From: Gulosibacter macacae
GTDB lineage: Bacteria > Actinomycetota > Actinomycetes > Actinomycetales > Microbacteriaceae
Length of the DNA: 64,000 bases
NCBI RefSeq assembly: GCF_003865375.1
Contig: NZ_RQVS01000007.1
Span: 1-64,000, forward strand
Direction: 5' to 3'
In this document: positions 36,366 through 44,102 of the stretch, in pieces
Layout of the letters: the number at the start of each line of letters is the position of its first letter
Numbering within the stretch: the stretch's first letter is position 1
Notes under the pieces: model-generated
The model's database searches: none
Told to the model about the DNA's origin: nothing
The model's input: the letters and a program-made list of their open reading frames with translations, nothing else
Position numbers and translations under genes: made by a program

Positions 36366-36623
36366 CTAGCCGTAGTGGTAGCGACAGGCGGCGATGCGGA
36401 TCTCTTCGCCGTGGATCTTGTAGATCAGCCGGTGCTCATCGGTGATGCGTCGTGACCAGTAACCAGCCAAGTCATGCTTGAGCGGTTCCGGCTTTCCGAT
36501 GCCCTCATTGCCGTTCCGGGCGATATCAGTGAGGAGCAGGTTGATGCGCTTGAGCACCTGACGATCCTGGCGTTGCCACCAGAGGTAATCATCCCAGGCG
36601 TTTTCATCCCAGACGAGCAGCAC
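36366..36623 (-). CDS. yoeB: YoeB-family mRNA interferase toxin
   Basis: 85 aa from a GTG at 36623, one base after the yefM stop, so translation is tightly coupled. The family length is 84-85, which supports this start over the longer open frame. RelE-fold features are present: KPEPLKHDLAGYWSRRI, DEHRLIYKI, and the C-terminal CRYHYG with the catalytic His-Tyr pair. YoeB cleaves mRNA at the ribosomal A-site when free of YefM. The conserved catalytic Glu and Arg can be placed in KPEPL and DEHR. Confidence 0.93.
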   Translation of the reverse strand: MLLVWDENAWDDYLWWQRQDRQVLKRINLLLTDIARNGNEGIGKPEPLKHDLAGYWSRRITDEHRLIYKIHGEEIRIAACRYHYG

Positions 36624-36624
36624 G

Positions 36625-36882
36625 TCAGTCGGTCTCGATGAGGTTGTGGCGGTTTCCGCCGCCAGATTCGAGCCGCTCCATGGCGTCAAGCAGTCGTCGG
36701 GCGTTCGCTGGCGACCGCATCAGGTAGGCGGTCTCGCGGAGTGACTCGTAGTCAGCGAGAGAAACGATGACTACGGGTTCGTGTCCGGCGCGAGTAATGA
36801 TGACTTCTTCGCGATCGTTGGTAACGCTGTCGAGCACCTCGGCATAGCGCGCTCGCGACTCGGTGTAGCTCATGGTCTTCAC
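36625..36882 (-). CDS. yefM: YefM-family antitoxin and autorepressor
   Basis: 85 aa from the GTG at 36882 (then KTMSYTESRARYAEVLD), 5 nt after AGGAGG; the ATG at 36873 lies too far from the site. The N-terminal Phd/YefM DNA-binding domain is followed by IITRAGHEPVVIVSLADYESL. The C-terminal part, rich in Glu, Arg and Asn, should fold on YoeB and block it. Two TGTACA hexamers overlap its promoter, as in the E. coli operon. Confidence 0.93.
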   Translation of the reverse strand: MKTMSYTESRARYAEVLDSVTNDREEVIITRAGHEPVVIVSLADYESLRETAYLMRSPANARRLLDAMERLESGGGNRHNLIETD

Positions 36883-36892
36883 GGTGGCCTCC

Positions 36893-36910
36893 TGTACAGA
36901 AAATTGTACA
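36893..36910. promoter_or_regulatory. YefM operator: two TGTACA hexamers
   Basis: TGTACA occurs at 36893-36898 and 36905-36910, 12 bp centre to centre. TGTACA is the core bound by YefM in E. coli with similar spacing. Both lie at the yefM promoter. Confidence 0.85.
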
Positions 36911-36931
36911 GTCGCGAACTTGCGAGGCCAA
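36903..36931 (-). promoter_or_regulatory. yefM-yoeB promoter
   Basis: Minus-strand TTGGCC (36931-36926) and TACAAT (36908-36903) are 17 nt apart. The -10 box overlaps the upstream TGTACA hexamer, which explains autorepression by the toxin-antitoxin complex. Confidence 0.75.
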
Positions 36932-36959
36932 TGCCTAAATGCTGTGAGCGCGCGCCTGC

Positions 36960-38081
36960 TTAGCTGCCCCGGTAGATGACTCGGCGAACTTCGAGGTCGT
37001 CGTCGAGTTCGATGAGGTCGGCATATCGACCTGGCTCGATGCGTCCGACCTCGGCCAGCCCGAGATAGTCGGCAGGCACCGCAGTCGCAGCCGCGAGCGC
37101 ATCCGGCAGAGAAACGCCCACCGCTACCGCCGTGCGCACGGCGCGATCAAGCGTGAGCGTCGACCCGGCGATCGTCTCCGTGCCCTGCAAACGCGCGACG
37201 CCCTCGTGCACCGTCACCTCAAGGTCGCCGAGCAAATACTCGCCGTCGCCGCAGGCCGCCGCGGCCATTGCATCCGTGATCAGTGCCACCCGCCCGGGTG
37301 CCGTGCGCATCACCCAGGCGACCAACTCGGGGCGCAGATGGATGCCGTCGGCAATGATCTCGAGCGTCACGCGCGGGTCTTCCCAAAGCGCCAAGATGGG
37401 CCCCGGGCGACGGTGATGCAACGACGGCATGGCGTTAAAGAGGTGCGTTGCTCCCCGTGCGCCCCGCTCGATCGCCTCGCGCGCGGTGTCGAAATCGGCG
37501 CTCGTATGCCCGACCGCCACGACCACCCCGGCTTCGACGAAGACCGGCATCACCTCAAGCGCACCGGGCAGCTCTGGCGCGAGGGTCACCATCCTGACCG
37601 TGCCACGACCGGCCGCAAGCAGCCGCTCCACATCAGCACGCAACGGATCCCGCAGCTGCTCCGGGTCGTGGGCGCCCTTGAACGCCTGTGCGAGCCACGG
37701 CCCTTCGAGGTGGGTGCCGGCGAGCACTCCGCGCTCGACCGCATTCGCGAGCAATGACACCTGCGTCTCAAGCCGATCAATCGGCGAAGTCACGAGGCTC
37801 GCGACGAGCGAGGTCGTGCCATGGCTGCGATGCGCGGCAACGACCGTGTCGATATCGGCCGGGTCGGTCGTGTCGAACGCCGCTCCCCCGCCACCGTGGG
37901 CGTGCACATCGACATAGCCGGGCGCGAGGATGCCGTCGAGTGCGAGATCGGCCTGCCGCGGCGGCGACCCGAGGCCAACTGAGACGATGCGTTCATCCTC
38001 GATTTCAACCCAGCCCTCAGCAAGCCGCGGTGCCGCGGGCGCGTCAACGAGCATCCGTGTCGATGTGATCATGACCGCCAT
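36960..38081 (-). CDS. nagA: N-acetylglucosamine-6-phosphate deacetylase
   Basis: 373 aa from the ATG at 38081, with AGGAG 6 nt upstream. Converts GlcNAc-6-P to GlcN-6-P, the step after PTS uptake. Amidohydrolase motifs: VDVHAHGGGGAAFD (metal site), THLEGPWL, HTSADFD, THLFNAMPSL and the catalytic Asp in LITDAM. It is the third gene of the gntR-EIIC-nagA transcript; a strong hairpin separates it from EIIC. The frame is open further upstream, but those residues are not NagA-like. Confidence 0.95.
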   Translation of the reverse strand: MAVMITSTRMLVDAPAAPRLAEGWVEIEDERIVSVGLGSPPRQADLALDGILAPGYVDVHAHGGGGAAFDTTDPADIDTVVAAHRSHGTTSLVASLVTSPIDRLETQVSLLANAVERGVLAGTHLEGPWLAQAFKGAHDPEQLRDPLRADVERLLAAGRGTVRMVTLAPELPGALEVMPVFVEAGVVVAVGHTSADFDTAREAIERGARGATHLFNAMPSLHHRRPGPILALWEDPRVTLEIIADGIHLRPELVAWVMRTAPGRVALITDAMAAAACGDGEYLLGDLEVTVHEGVARLQGTETIAGSTLTLDRAVRTAVAVGVSLPDALAAATAVPADYLGLAEVGRIEPGRYADLIELDDDLEVRRVIYRGS

Positions 38082-38114
38082 GCAGCGCTCCTTGCTTGAG
38101 GTGTTCAGCGGATG

Positions 38115-38152
38115 CTTGTGGGCCGGTCGCGCGCGCACGACCGGCCCACAAG
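38115..38152 (-). terminator. Perfect 15-bp hairpin between EIIC gene and nagA
   Basis: Arms CTTGTGGGCCGGTCG (38115-38129) and its complement (38138-38152) with an 8-nt loop, but no U-tract. It could be an attenuator or RNA-processing element that sets the ratio of transporter to deacetylase. Confidence 0.6.
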
Positions 38153-38158
38153 GTGAGA

Positions 38159-39394
38159 TTACGGCGCTGTGGGCGCTTCAACCTCGTCGGTGTCTTCACG
38201 TCCGGGCGTACGCAGGTTCCACTTGCGGATCACGAAGGTGAACAGGAAGTAGTACACAACCGCGAACCCGAGACCAATGACTGGGATGAGCCACGGATTC
38301 GTGCCGATATTCCAGTTGAGCACCAGGTCGAACAATCCCGCAGAGAACCCGAAGCCCATATGCACATCGAGCAGGTTCGTGATCGCGAGCGAGAGACCGG
38401 TGAGCACCGCGTGGATCACGTAGAGCGGCCAAGCGACGAACATGAACGCGAACTCGAGCGGCTCGGTGACACCCGTGAGGAATGCGGTGAGCGCGACCGA
38501 GAGCATGATGCCACCGACCGCCTTGCGGTGCTGGGGCTTTGCTGCGCGGTAGATCGCGAAGGCGGCAGCGGGCAGGGCGAACATCATGATCGGGAAGAAG
38601 CCCGACATGAAGGTGCCTGCGGTGGGGTCACCCTGGAGGAAGCGGGCGATGTCACCGTGGTAGACGGTGCCGTCGGCGCCGGTGAAGTCACCAATGAGGA
38701 ACCACGGCGGGTTGTTGAGGATGTGGTGCAGGCCGAGCGGGATGAGCAGACGGTTCAGCGTGCCGTACACAAAACCACCGAGCACTTCGTTCTGCGCCAC
38801 CCAGTTACCGACGGCGGTGAGGCCAGCGTTGAAGGCCGGGTAGACGAACGAGAGCAGCACCGACATGACGATGCCCGCGAGTGAGGTGACCATTGGTACG
38901 AAGCGACGTCCGCCGAAGAAGCCGAGGTAGTCGGGCAACTTGATGCGGTGGTAGCGCTGCCACAGCCATGCACTCACGAGACCCATGAGGATGCCGCCGA
39001 GCACGCCGTAGTTGATGAGCTGCTGCGTGTCACCTTCGGCCGCCTTGCCGAGGATGACCGGGCTCATCGCATCGCCGACGCCCTTGAATACGAGGTAACC
39101 GGTGAGCGCCGCGAGCGCGGTCGATCCGTCGGCCTTCTTGGCGAGGCCAATGGCAACACCGATAGCGAACAGGAGCGGCAGGTTAGCGAACAGCGCATTA
39201 CCCGCTGCGCCGATGACATCCGCCACCGGCCCCCAGCCAAGACCGTCAGCACCGAGCAAGTCGGGCTGGCCGAGTCGCAGAAGCAGTGCTGCTGCCGGCA
39301 GGGATGCGATGGGCAGCATGAGTGAGCCGCCGAACTTTTGGATCGGCGCGAGATTGATTTTCTTCTTCTGCGTTGCGGCATCCGATGAGGTCAT
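38159..39394 (-). CDS. PTS N-acetylglucosamine (glucose-family) permease, EIIC domain only
   Basis: 411 aa. About ten membrane segments with the glucose-family EIIC motifs: GGSLMLPIASLPAAALLL near the start, GLHHILNNPPWF, and TGVTEPLEFAFMF near residue 315 with the sugar-binding Glu. It has no fused EIIB or EIIA; separate genes for these lie across the operator. This split form is known in Streptomyces GlcNAc uptake (NagE2 with NagF and Crr). AAAGGA is 8 nt before the ATG. It follows the GntR gene after 42 nt. Confidence 0.92.
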   Translation of the reverse strand: MTSSDAATQKKKINLAPIQKFGGSLMLPIASLPAAALLLRLGQPDLLGADGLGWGPVADVIGAAGNALFANLPLLFAIGVAIGLAKKADGSTALAALTGYLVFKGVGDAMSPVILGKAAEGDTQQLINYGVLGGILMGLVSAWLWQRYHRIKLPDYLGFFGGRRFVPMVTSLAGIVMSVLLSFVYPAFNAGLTAVGNWVAQNEVLGGFVYGTLNRLLIPLGLHHILNNPPWFLIGDFTGADGTVYHGDIARFLQGDPTAGTFMSGFFPIMMFALPAAAFAIYRAAKPQHRKAVGGIMLSVALTAFLTGVTEPLEFAFMFVAWPLYVIHAVLTGLSLAITNLLDVHMGFGFSAGLFDLVLNWNIGTNPWLIPVIGLGFAVVYYFLFTFVIRKWNLRTPGREDTDEVEAPTAP

Positions 39395-39436
39395 GGCTGC
39401 CGTCCTTTCTCTAGGGGGATGGATAGGGACAGAGAT

Positions 39437-40153
39437 TTAGGTGGTGCCGTTGTCGGCGGTGAGTGACATGTGCACTTGGTAGCGCTCGCCGAGGTAGTAC
39501 GAGCGGATGTATTCGATGGCGCGGCCGCGCGTGCTCGAGACGCGTTCAAATACGAGGAGCGGACTCATCGGCGGCACTTCGAGTAGCCGCGCGAGGTCGG
39601 CGTCGGCGGCTTCACCCCAGAGGGTCTGCTCGGCCGTGTCGATGACGGTGTCGTAGTGGGTGGCGAAGACTTCGTAGAGCGAGCGCTCACCGAGGTCAAA
39701 ACTGTCGAGCTTGGGGAACGCGGCCGCCGGATAGCGCGCTTCTTCGAGGGCGAGCGGCTGCCCACTGGCGATGCGAATGCGACGCAAGTGCCACGCATCC
39801 GAGTCGGGGTCGAGCCCGAGCGCACGCCCACCTTCGTGGCCGAGCGGCTTGATCACGAGTTCGAGGATGCGTGAAGACGGCACGAGCCCGCGGCGCCGCA
39901 TGTCTTGGGTGAAGGAGGCGAGGTGGAGGTTTGACTCGACGCGCGGCTCGGTGGCGAAGGTGCCTTTGCCCTGTACGCGCTTGAGCGCACCGAGAGCGAC
40001 GAGTTCGTCGACGGCTTTGCGCACGGTACCGCGGGAGACGCCGAAGCGTTCCATGAGGTCGCGCTCGGAGGGGATGAGCTTGCCGGGAACGGAAATGTCA
40101 GCGATGTGATCGCGCAATTGCGCGTATTTCGGCTCTGGGCCTTCTTGCAACAT
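39437..40153 (-). CDS. GntR/HutC-family regulator, DasR/NagR-like
   Basis: 238 aa from the ATG at 40153, with GGGAGG 7 nt before it. Residues 8-75 form the winged helix-turn-helix (PSERDLMERFGVSRGTVRKAV); a UTRA effector domain follows. Relatives bind GlcN-6-P or GlcNAc-6-P and repress GlcNAc genes. It is first in an operon with EIIC and nagA, and a DasR-type operator lies about 50-75 bp upstream in the divergent region. It may also act on nagB and chitin genes elsewhere. Confidence 0.92.
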   Translation of the reverse strand: MLQEGPEPKYAQLRDHIADISVPGKLIPSERDLMERFGVSRGTVRKAVDELVALGALKRVQGKGTFATEPRVESNLHLASFTQDMRRRGLVPSSRILELVIKPLGHEGGRALGLDPDSDAWHLRRIRIASGQPLALEEARYPAAAFPKLDSFDLGERSLYEVFATHYDTVIDTAEQTLWGEAADADLARLLEVPPMSPLLVFERVSSTRGRAIEYIRSYYLGERYQVHMSLTADNGTT

Positions 40154-40185
40154 TTCCGTGCCTCCCTTCGACGTCGGCGTCAGGG

Positions 40186-40215
40186 TTGTCCAGCTCATCT
40201 GTACTGGTCTAGACT
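40186..40215 (+). promoter_or_regulatory. Probable promoter for EIIB-EIIA
   Basis: TTGTCC (40186-40191) and TAGACT (40210-40215) are 18 nt apart; the -10 box falls in the operator. Tentative. Confidence 0.5.
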
Positions 40216-40228
40216 CATCTATACCACT
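40203..40228. promoter_or_regulatory. DasR-like (dre) operator
   Basis: ACTGGTCTAGACTCAT (40203-40218) closely matches the known DasR site ACTGGTCTAGACCACT. A second right half-site, TCTATACCACT (40218-40228), follows directly. It overlaps the -10 region of both divergent promoters, so one protein could repress both transcripts. Confidence 0.85.
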
Positions 40229-40246
40229 TGGCGAATGCGCCGACAA
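40218..40246 (-). promoter_or_regulatory. Promoter for the gntR-EIIC-nagA operon
   Basis: Minus-strand TTGTCG (40246-40241) and TATAGA (40223-40218) are 17 nt apart. The start of transcription would fall inside the dre site. Confidence 0.7.
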
Positions 40247-40311
40247 GTCGTCTTCGAATTTCCCCCATCCGAGTCACGTACATTGACCCGGAACTCGAGA
40301 GGAGCATTCCG

Positions 40312-40545
40312 ATGACTAGCAAGGCAGAAAAGATCATTGCCGGACTCGGCGGAGCCGAGAACATCGCCGATATTGAGGCGTGCATCACCCGGCTACGCAC
40401 CGAGGTCAACGATGCCTCGCTCGTTGACGACGCGGCGCTCAAGGCCGCTGGCGCGCACGGTGTGATGCGTGCGGGCTCGGTGGTGCAGGTGGTCGTTGGC
40501 CCCGAGGCCGACAACCTCGCCGACGACATCGACGACCTGCTGTGA
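40312..40545 (+). CDS. PTS glucose/GlcNAc-family EIIB
   Basis: 77 aa from the ATG at 40312, preceded by GAGAGGAGC. The phosphorylated cysteine is in the standard context IEACITRLR near residue 27. It passes phosphate from EIIA to sugar carried by EIIC. It overlaps the EIIA gene by 4 nt (GTGA). Separate EIIB proteins of this type pair with NagE2-like permeases in Streptomyces. Confidence 0.93.
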   Translation: MTSKAEKIIAGLGGAENIADIEACITRLRTEVNDASLVDDAALKAAGAHGVMRAGSVVQVVVGPEADNLADDIDDLL

Positions 40546-41003
40546 GCGCGGTCATCGCACCGGTCGACGGGCGCGTCATTGCGCTTGCCGATGTAGCGGA
40601 TCCGGTATTTTCCGCCGAGATGGTCGGGCCCGGGTGCGCGATCGAGCCCGCCGGCAGTGAAGAAATGGATGCGGAGCTCGACGTCGTCTCGCCGGTTTCC
40701 GGCACGCTCGTGAAGCTGCATCCGCATGCCTTTGTGATCACCACGGCGGAGGGTGTCGGCGTGCTCGTGCACCTCGGCATCGACACCGTGCAGCTCAAGG
40801 GCGAGGGATTTGAACCTCACGTGGCCGAGGGCGACGAGGTTTCGGCCGGGCAGCTCGTGACCCGGTGGACGACCTGGCCAGCGGCCCGCGAGGGATATCC
40901 GGCAACCGTGATGATTGCGGTGCTCGACCGCGAGCCCGGATCAATAGTGTCGTCGCGCGTTGGCGACGATGTCACTCAGGGCGAGGAGCTCTTCACGCTC
41001 TAG
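40542..41003 (+). CDS. crr: PTS EIIA, glucose family (Crr-like)
   Basis: 153 aa from a GTG at 40542 overlapping the EIIB stop. The EIIA-Glc fold is evident: VIAPVDGRVIALADVADPVFS, LVKLHPHAFVITTAEGVGV, and the active-site histidine in VLVHLGIDTV. It takes phosphate from HPr. It is convergent with nagB and the two share a terminator hairpin. Confidence 0.92.
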   Translation: MSAVIAPVDGRVIALADVADPVFSAEMVGPGCAIEPAGSEEMDAELDVVSPVSGTLVKLHPHAFVITTAEGVGVLVHLGIDTVQLKGEGFEPHVAEGDEVSAGQLVTRWTTWPAAREGYPATVMIAVLDREPGSIVSSRVGDDVTQGEELFTL

Positions 41004-41005
41004 GT

Positions 41006-41046
41006 GGGCGCGGTGTCTCGATGCGGCCTACTCGAGACCCCGCGCC
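41006..41046. terminator. Terminator between convergent EIIA and nagB genes
   Basis: GGGCGCGG-T-GTCTCG (41006-41020) pairs with CGAGAC-C-CCGCGCCC (41032-41046). The inner part resembles the family A repeat phrase for TCGAGAC and CTACTCGA. Confidence 0.65.
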
Positions 41047-41052
41047 CCGCAC

Positions 41053-41814
41053 CTACTTCCGCAGGTCGCGGGTGAGCTCGAGGTGCTGCAGCTTCGACGC
41101 AGCCTCGGCATCAATCACGAGCGTCGCATCCGGGTGGAACTGCAGAATCGAACCCGGCACCATCGCCGTCACGGGGCCCTCAACAATGCCGGCAACCGCA
41201 TCCGCCTTGCCCTCACCCGTAGCAATGAGCACGACCGTGCGCGTGTCAAGAATTGTGCCGAGTCCCTGCGACATCGCCTGCTCGGGCACCTCATCAATGC
41301 TGTCAAAGAAGCGAGCATTGTCTTCGCGGGTCTGCGCAGCCAGCTTCACCGGACGCGTACGCGAAGCGAACGAAGAACCGGGCTCATTGAAGCCAATGTG
41401 TCCGTTTGAGCCGGTGCCCATAATCTGCACATCAATGCCACCGGCTTCGCGAATCGCCTGCTCATAGGCGGCACCGGCGGCGGCAAGGTCGTCGGCGAGC
41501 CCATCCGGCAGGTGCACGCGGGCGGGGTCAAGCGCGAGCGGTTCGGTAACGGTGCGGCGAATGGTTTCGGTGTACGACTGCTCGTGATCGACCGGGAAGT
41601 TCACGTACTCGTCGAGCGCGAACGCCGACGCCTGCGAGAGATCGAGCTGTTCGCTGCGCACAATGTCGACGAGCGCCTCGTAGGTGGTGAGCGGCGACGA
41701 ACCGGTCGCAACGCCAAGCACCACGCCCGGACCAACGCGGCGGATCACCTTCGCGACTTCTTCGGCAGCGACTCGCCCTGCCTCTTCGGGGGTGTCAACG
41801 ATGATGACCTGCAT
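41053..41814 (-). CDS. nagB: Glucosamine-6-phosphate deaminase
   Basis: 253 aa from the ATG at 41814 (MQVIIVDTPEEAGR), the family's normal start; AGGAG lies 10 nt upstream. An in-frame ATG at 41862 has a GGAG only 3 nt away and would add 16 residues. Converts GlcN-6-P to Fru-6-P and ammonia. Motifs: LGVATGSSPLTTYEAL, DEYVNFP with the catalytic Asp, and MGTGSNGHIGFNEP with the active-site His. It completes the GlcNAc pathway encoded here. Confidence 0.95.
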   Translation of the reverse strand: MQVIIVDTPEEAGRVAAEEVAKVIRRVGPGVVLGVATGSSPLTTYEALVDIVRSEQLDLSQASAFALDEYVNFPVDHEQSYTETIRRTVTEPLALDPARVHLPDGLADDLAAAGAAYEQAIREAGGIDVQIMGTGSNGHIGFNEPGSSFASRTRPVKLAAQTREDNARFFDSIDEVPEQAMSQGLGTILDTRTVVLIATGEGKADAVAGIVEGPVTAMVPGSILQFHPDATLVIDAEAASKLQHLELTRDLRK

Positions 41815-41928
41815 GCGGTGTGTGCTCCTGAATTCTGTTGGCTCCGCATCCGCGAAGCTCATGTCTCCAGGCTAGCGACCGGCGGATGCGCGCCCGCCGA
41901 ATGTTCGCGGCCCCAAACCCGGAAACGG

Positions 41929-41962
41929 CTCAGGGCCAGCAACCGAAGTTGCTGGCCCTGAG
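41929..41962 (-). terminator. Terminator after catalase with UUCG loop
   Basis: Perfect 15-bp arms (41929-41943 and 41948-41962); on the minus strand the loop is TTCG closed by C-G. It is 19 bp past the catalase stop. Confidence 0.85.
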
Positions 41963-41981
41963 CTGGTTCAGCGGATGCTGA

Positions 41982-43493
41982 CTACGGGTTGACGGGGTCG
42001 CCGCCGGGGATTTCGCCCTCTTCGGCCTTGCCCGAAAGCACCTTGGCCTCGATCGCGGCGCCGGTCTCAGCGTCAACGTTCTTCCAGTACTGGAAGGCGT
42101 TCGAGAGCACGGGCTCGCGCACGGTGGCGAGTGCGCCGGCAACGGTCTCGACGAAGTCGGCACGCTGCTGGTCGTTCCACACCTCGCGCACGAGGGTGCC
42201 GGCCTGACCAAAGTCGTCGTCCTCAGCGTGCAGGGCGTAGGCGCTGCGCACGAGCTCGCCGTCGGCCTCCCACGAGTTCTCGACTGCGCCGGTCTCGTCG
42301 GAGTAGGGGCGACCGAACGAGTTCGGCGCGTAGACCGGGGCGTTGCCCGAGTGGTCGAACCGCATGTTGCCGTCGAAGGTGTAGCTGTTCGTCTTGTTGA
42401 TCGGCTGGTTCACCGGCAGCTGCGCGAAGTTCGTACCGATGCGGGCACGGTGCGCGTCGGCGTAGCCGAACATACGACCCATGAGCATCTTGTCGGGCGA
42501 GATGCCGGTGCCGGGCACGTAGTTCGACGGTGCGAAGGCGGCCTGCTCGATCTGTGCGAAGAAGTTCACGGGGTTCTCGTTAAGGGTGAAGCGACCAACC
42601 GGGATGAGCGGGTAGTCAGCGTGCGGCCACACCTTGGTGAGGTCGAACGGGTTGAAGCGGTAATCCTTCGCCTCGGCGTAGGGCATCACCTGAACGCTGA
42701 CCTTCCACGACGGGTAGTTACCCTCTTCGATGGCGTTGAACAGGTCGCGGCGGTGGTGCTCGGCGTCTTCACCGGCGAGGCGGGTGGCTTCGTCGTTCGA
42801 GATGTTCTCGACGCCCTGCTCCGAGTGGAAGTGGTACTTCACCCAGAAGCGCTCGCCCTCGGCGTTCATCCACGCGTAGGTGTGCGAGGAGTAGCCGTTC
42901 ATGGTGCGCCACGAGCGGGGCAGACCGCGATCACCCATGAGGTAGGTCACCTGGTGGGCCGACTCGGGGTTGAGGGTCCAGAAGTCCCACTGCATGGTGT
43001 TGTCGCGCAGGCCCGAGTCGGGCAGACGCTTCTGCGAGCGGATGAAGTGCGGGAACTTCATCGGGTCGCGGAGGAAGAACACCGGGGTGTTGTTACCGAC
43101 GATGTCGAGGTTGCCCTCTTCGGTGTAGAAGCGCAGTGCGAAGCCGCGAACGTCGCGCCAGGTGTCGGGCGAGCCCTGCTCACCGGCAACGGTCGAGAAG
43201 CGGAGCAGCACGCGGGCCTTCTTGCCCGGCTGGAAGACGTCGGCGCGGGTGTACTTGGTGACGTCCTCAGTGACTTCGAACTCACCGAAGGCGCCCGAGC
43301 CCTTGGCGTGCGGGTTACGCTCCGGCACGCGCTCGCGGTTGAACGCGCTCAGGGTCTCGACGAGCTGCACATCGTGCAGGGCGATCGGGCCGTTCGAGCC
43401 GATGGTGAGCGAGTTGCGGTCACTCTCGGCGTTGGCGCCGTTCTGACGGGTCGACGGCAGTGTCGGGTCGATGTTGGATTCAAACGTCGTCAC
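41982..43493 (-). CDS. katA: Monofunctional haem catalase
   Basis: 503 aa from a GTG at 43493 ([13 protein letters not shown]), with AGGAG 6 nt upstream. Small-subunit catalase that splits hydrogen peroxide. The catalytic His is in [16 protein letters not shown], the Asn in [18 protein letters not shown], and the haem-ligand Tyr in [14 protein letters not shown] near residue 350. It lies 10 bp after the Fur-family gene, so the two are probably co-transcribed and peroxide-regulated. Confidence 0.96.
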   Translation of the reverse strand: MTTFESNIDPTLPSTRQNGANAESDRNSLTIGSNGPIALHDVQLVETLSAFNRERVPERNPHAKGSGAFGEFEVTEDVTKYTRADVFQPGKKARVLLRFSTVAGEQGSPDTWRDVRGFALRFYTEEGNLDIVGNNTPVFFLRDPMKFPHFIRSQKRLPDSGLRDNTMQWDFWTLNPESAHQVTYLMGDRGLPRSWRTMNGYSSHTYAWMNAEGERFWVKYHFHSEQGVENISNDEATRLAGEDAEHHRRDLFNAIEEGNYPSWKVSVQVMPYAEAKDYRFNPFDLTKVWPHADYPLIPVGRFTLNENPVNFFAQIEQAAFAPSNYVPGTGISPDKMLMGRMFGYADAHRARIGTNFAQLPVNQPINKTNSYTFDGNMRFDHSGNAPVYAPNSFGRPYSDETGAVENSWEADGELVRSAYALHAEDDDFGQAGTLVREVWNDQQRADFVETVAGALATVREPVLSNAFQYWKNVDAETGAAIEAKVLSGKAEEGEIPGGDPVNP

Positions 43494-43503
43494 GTGATGC
43501 TCC

Positions 43504-44004
43504 TTAGTTCTCGGGATGGGGATTGGTGGTCGGGTTGGTCGAGTTGTCTGCGGCCATGCGCTGCGCCGATTGACACTTGCTGCAGAGGCCGAGGTAGGTG
43601 ACGTCGGCGGTGTGCACGACAAAGCCGGCGTCGTCGGCGGGAGTGAGACAGGGCGCGGCACCAACGGCACAGTCGACGTCGGCGATTGCACCGCATCCTT
43701 CACACACGAGGTGGTGGTGATTGTCGGCAGTGCGCGTCTCATAGCGGGCGGCTGAGCCAGGCGGCTCGATGCGGCGCACGAGTCCGTGGACGACAAAGTC
43801 GTTGAGGCTGATGTAGACCGACTGCTTCGTGAGGTGATCGACCGCGCCTGCGGCCGCCGCGTGCAATTCATCAACGAGCGCGTGCGGATGCGCATCGAGC
43901 GCTTCCAGCAGGGCTACCCGGCGCGGCGTGACCCGCAGCCCGACCGCGCGCAGGCGCTCGGGCCAGGCGCTCTCGACGCCGACGGGTTCAGCAAGCATGG
44001 TCAT
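43504..44004 (-). CDS. Fur-family regulator (FurA/PerR-like)
   Basis: 166 aa from the ATG at 44004 ([16 protein letters not shown]); an ATG two codons later is possible. The winged-helix domain ([24 protein letters not shown]) is followed by the metal-binding dimerisation domain with [10 protein letters not shown] and a second pair, CSKC, which form the structural zinc site. Being placed before a catalase gene points to peroxide sensing like FurA-katG in mycobacteria. A perfect palindrome 18 bp before the start is the likely operator. The start site may coincide with the promoter's first transcribed bases. Confidence 0.92.
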   Translation of the reverse strand: MTMLAEPVGVESAWPERLRAVGLRVTPRRVALLEALDAHPHALVDELHAAAAGAVDHLTKQSVYISLNDFVVHGLVRRIEPPGSAARYETRTADNHHHLVCEGCGAIADVDCAVGAAPCLTPADDAGFVVHTADVTYLGLCSKCQSAQRMAADNSTNPTTNPHPEN

Positions 44005-44021
44005 CACATCCAACCCTAGCG

Positions 44022-44046
44022 GTTCTTTTGAATCAATCAAAAGAAC
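44022..44046. promoter_or_regulatory. Fur/PerR-type operator palindrome
   Basis: GTTCTTTTGA (44022-44031) and TCAAAAGAAC (44037-44046) form a perfect repeat around ATCAA. On the minus strand TTGATT within it is 16 nt from TAGGGT, a possible -35/-10 pair; the start would then be within a few bases of the ATG, suggesting a leaderless mRNA. Confidence 0.75.
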
Positions 44047-44102
44047 ACTCAGCAAGTTTTCAGCACCCGGTCAGCTACTCGCCCGGATGCGAGGATGGTG
44101 CG

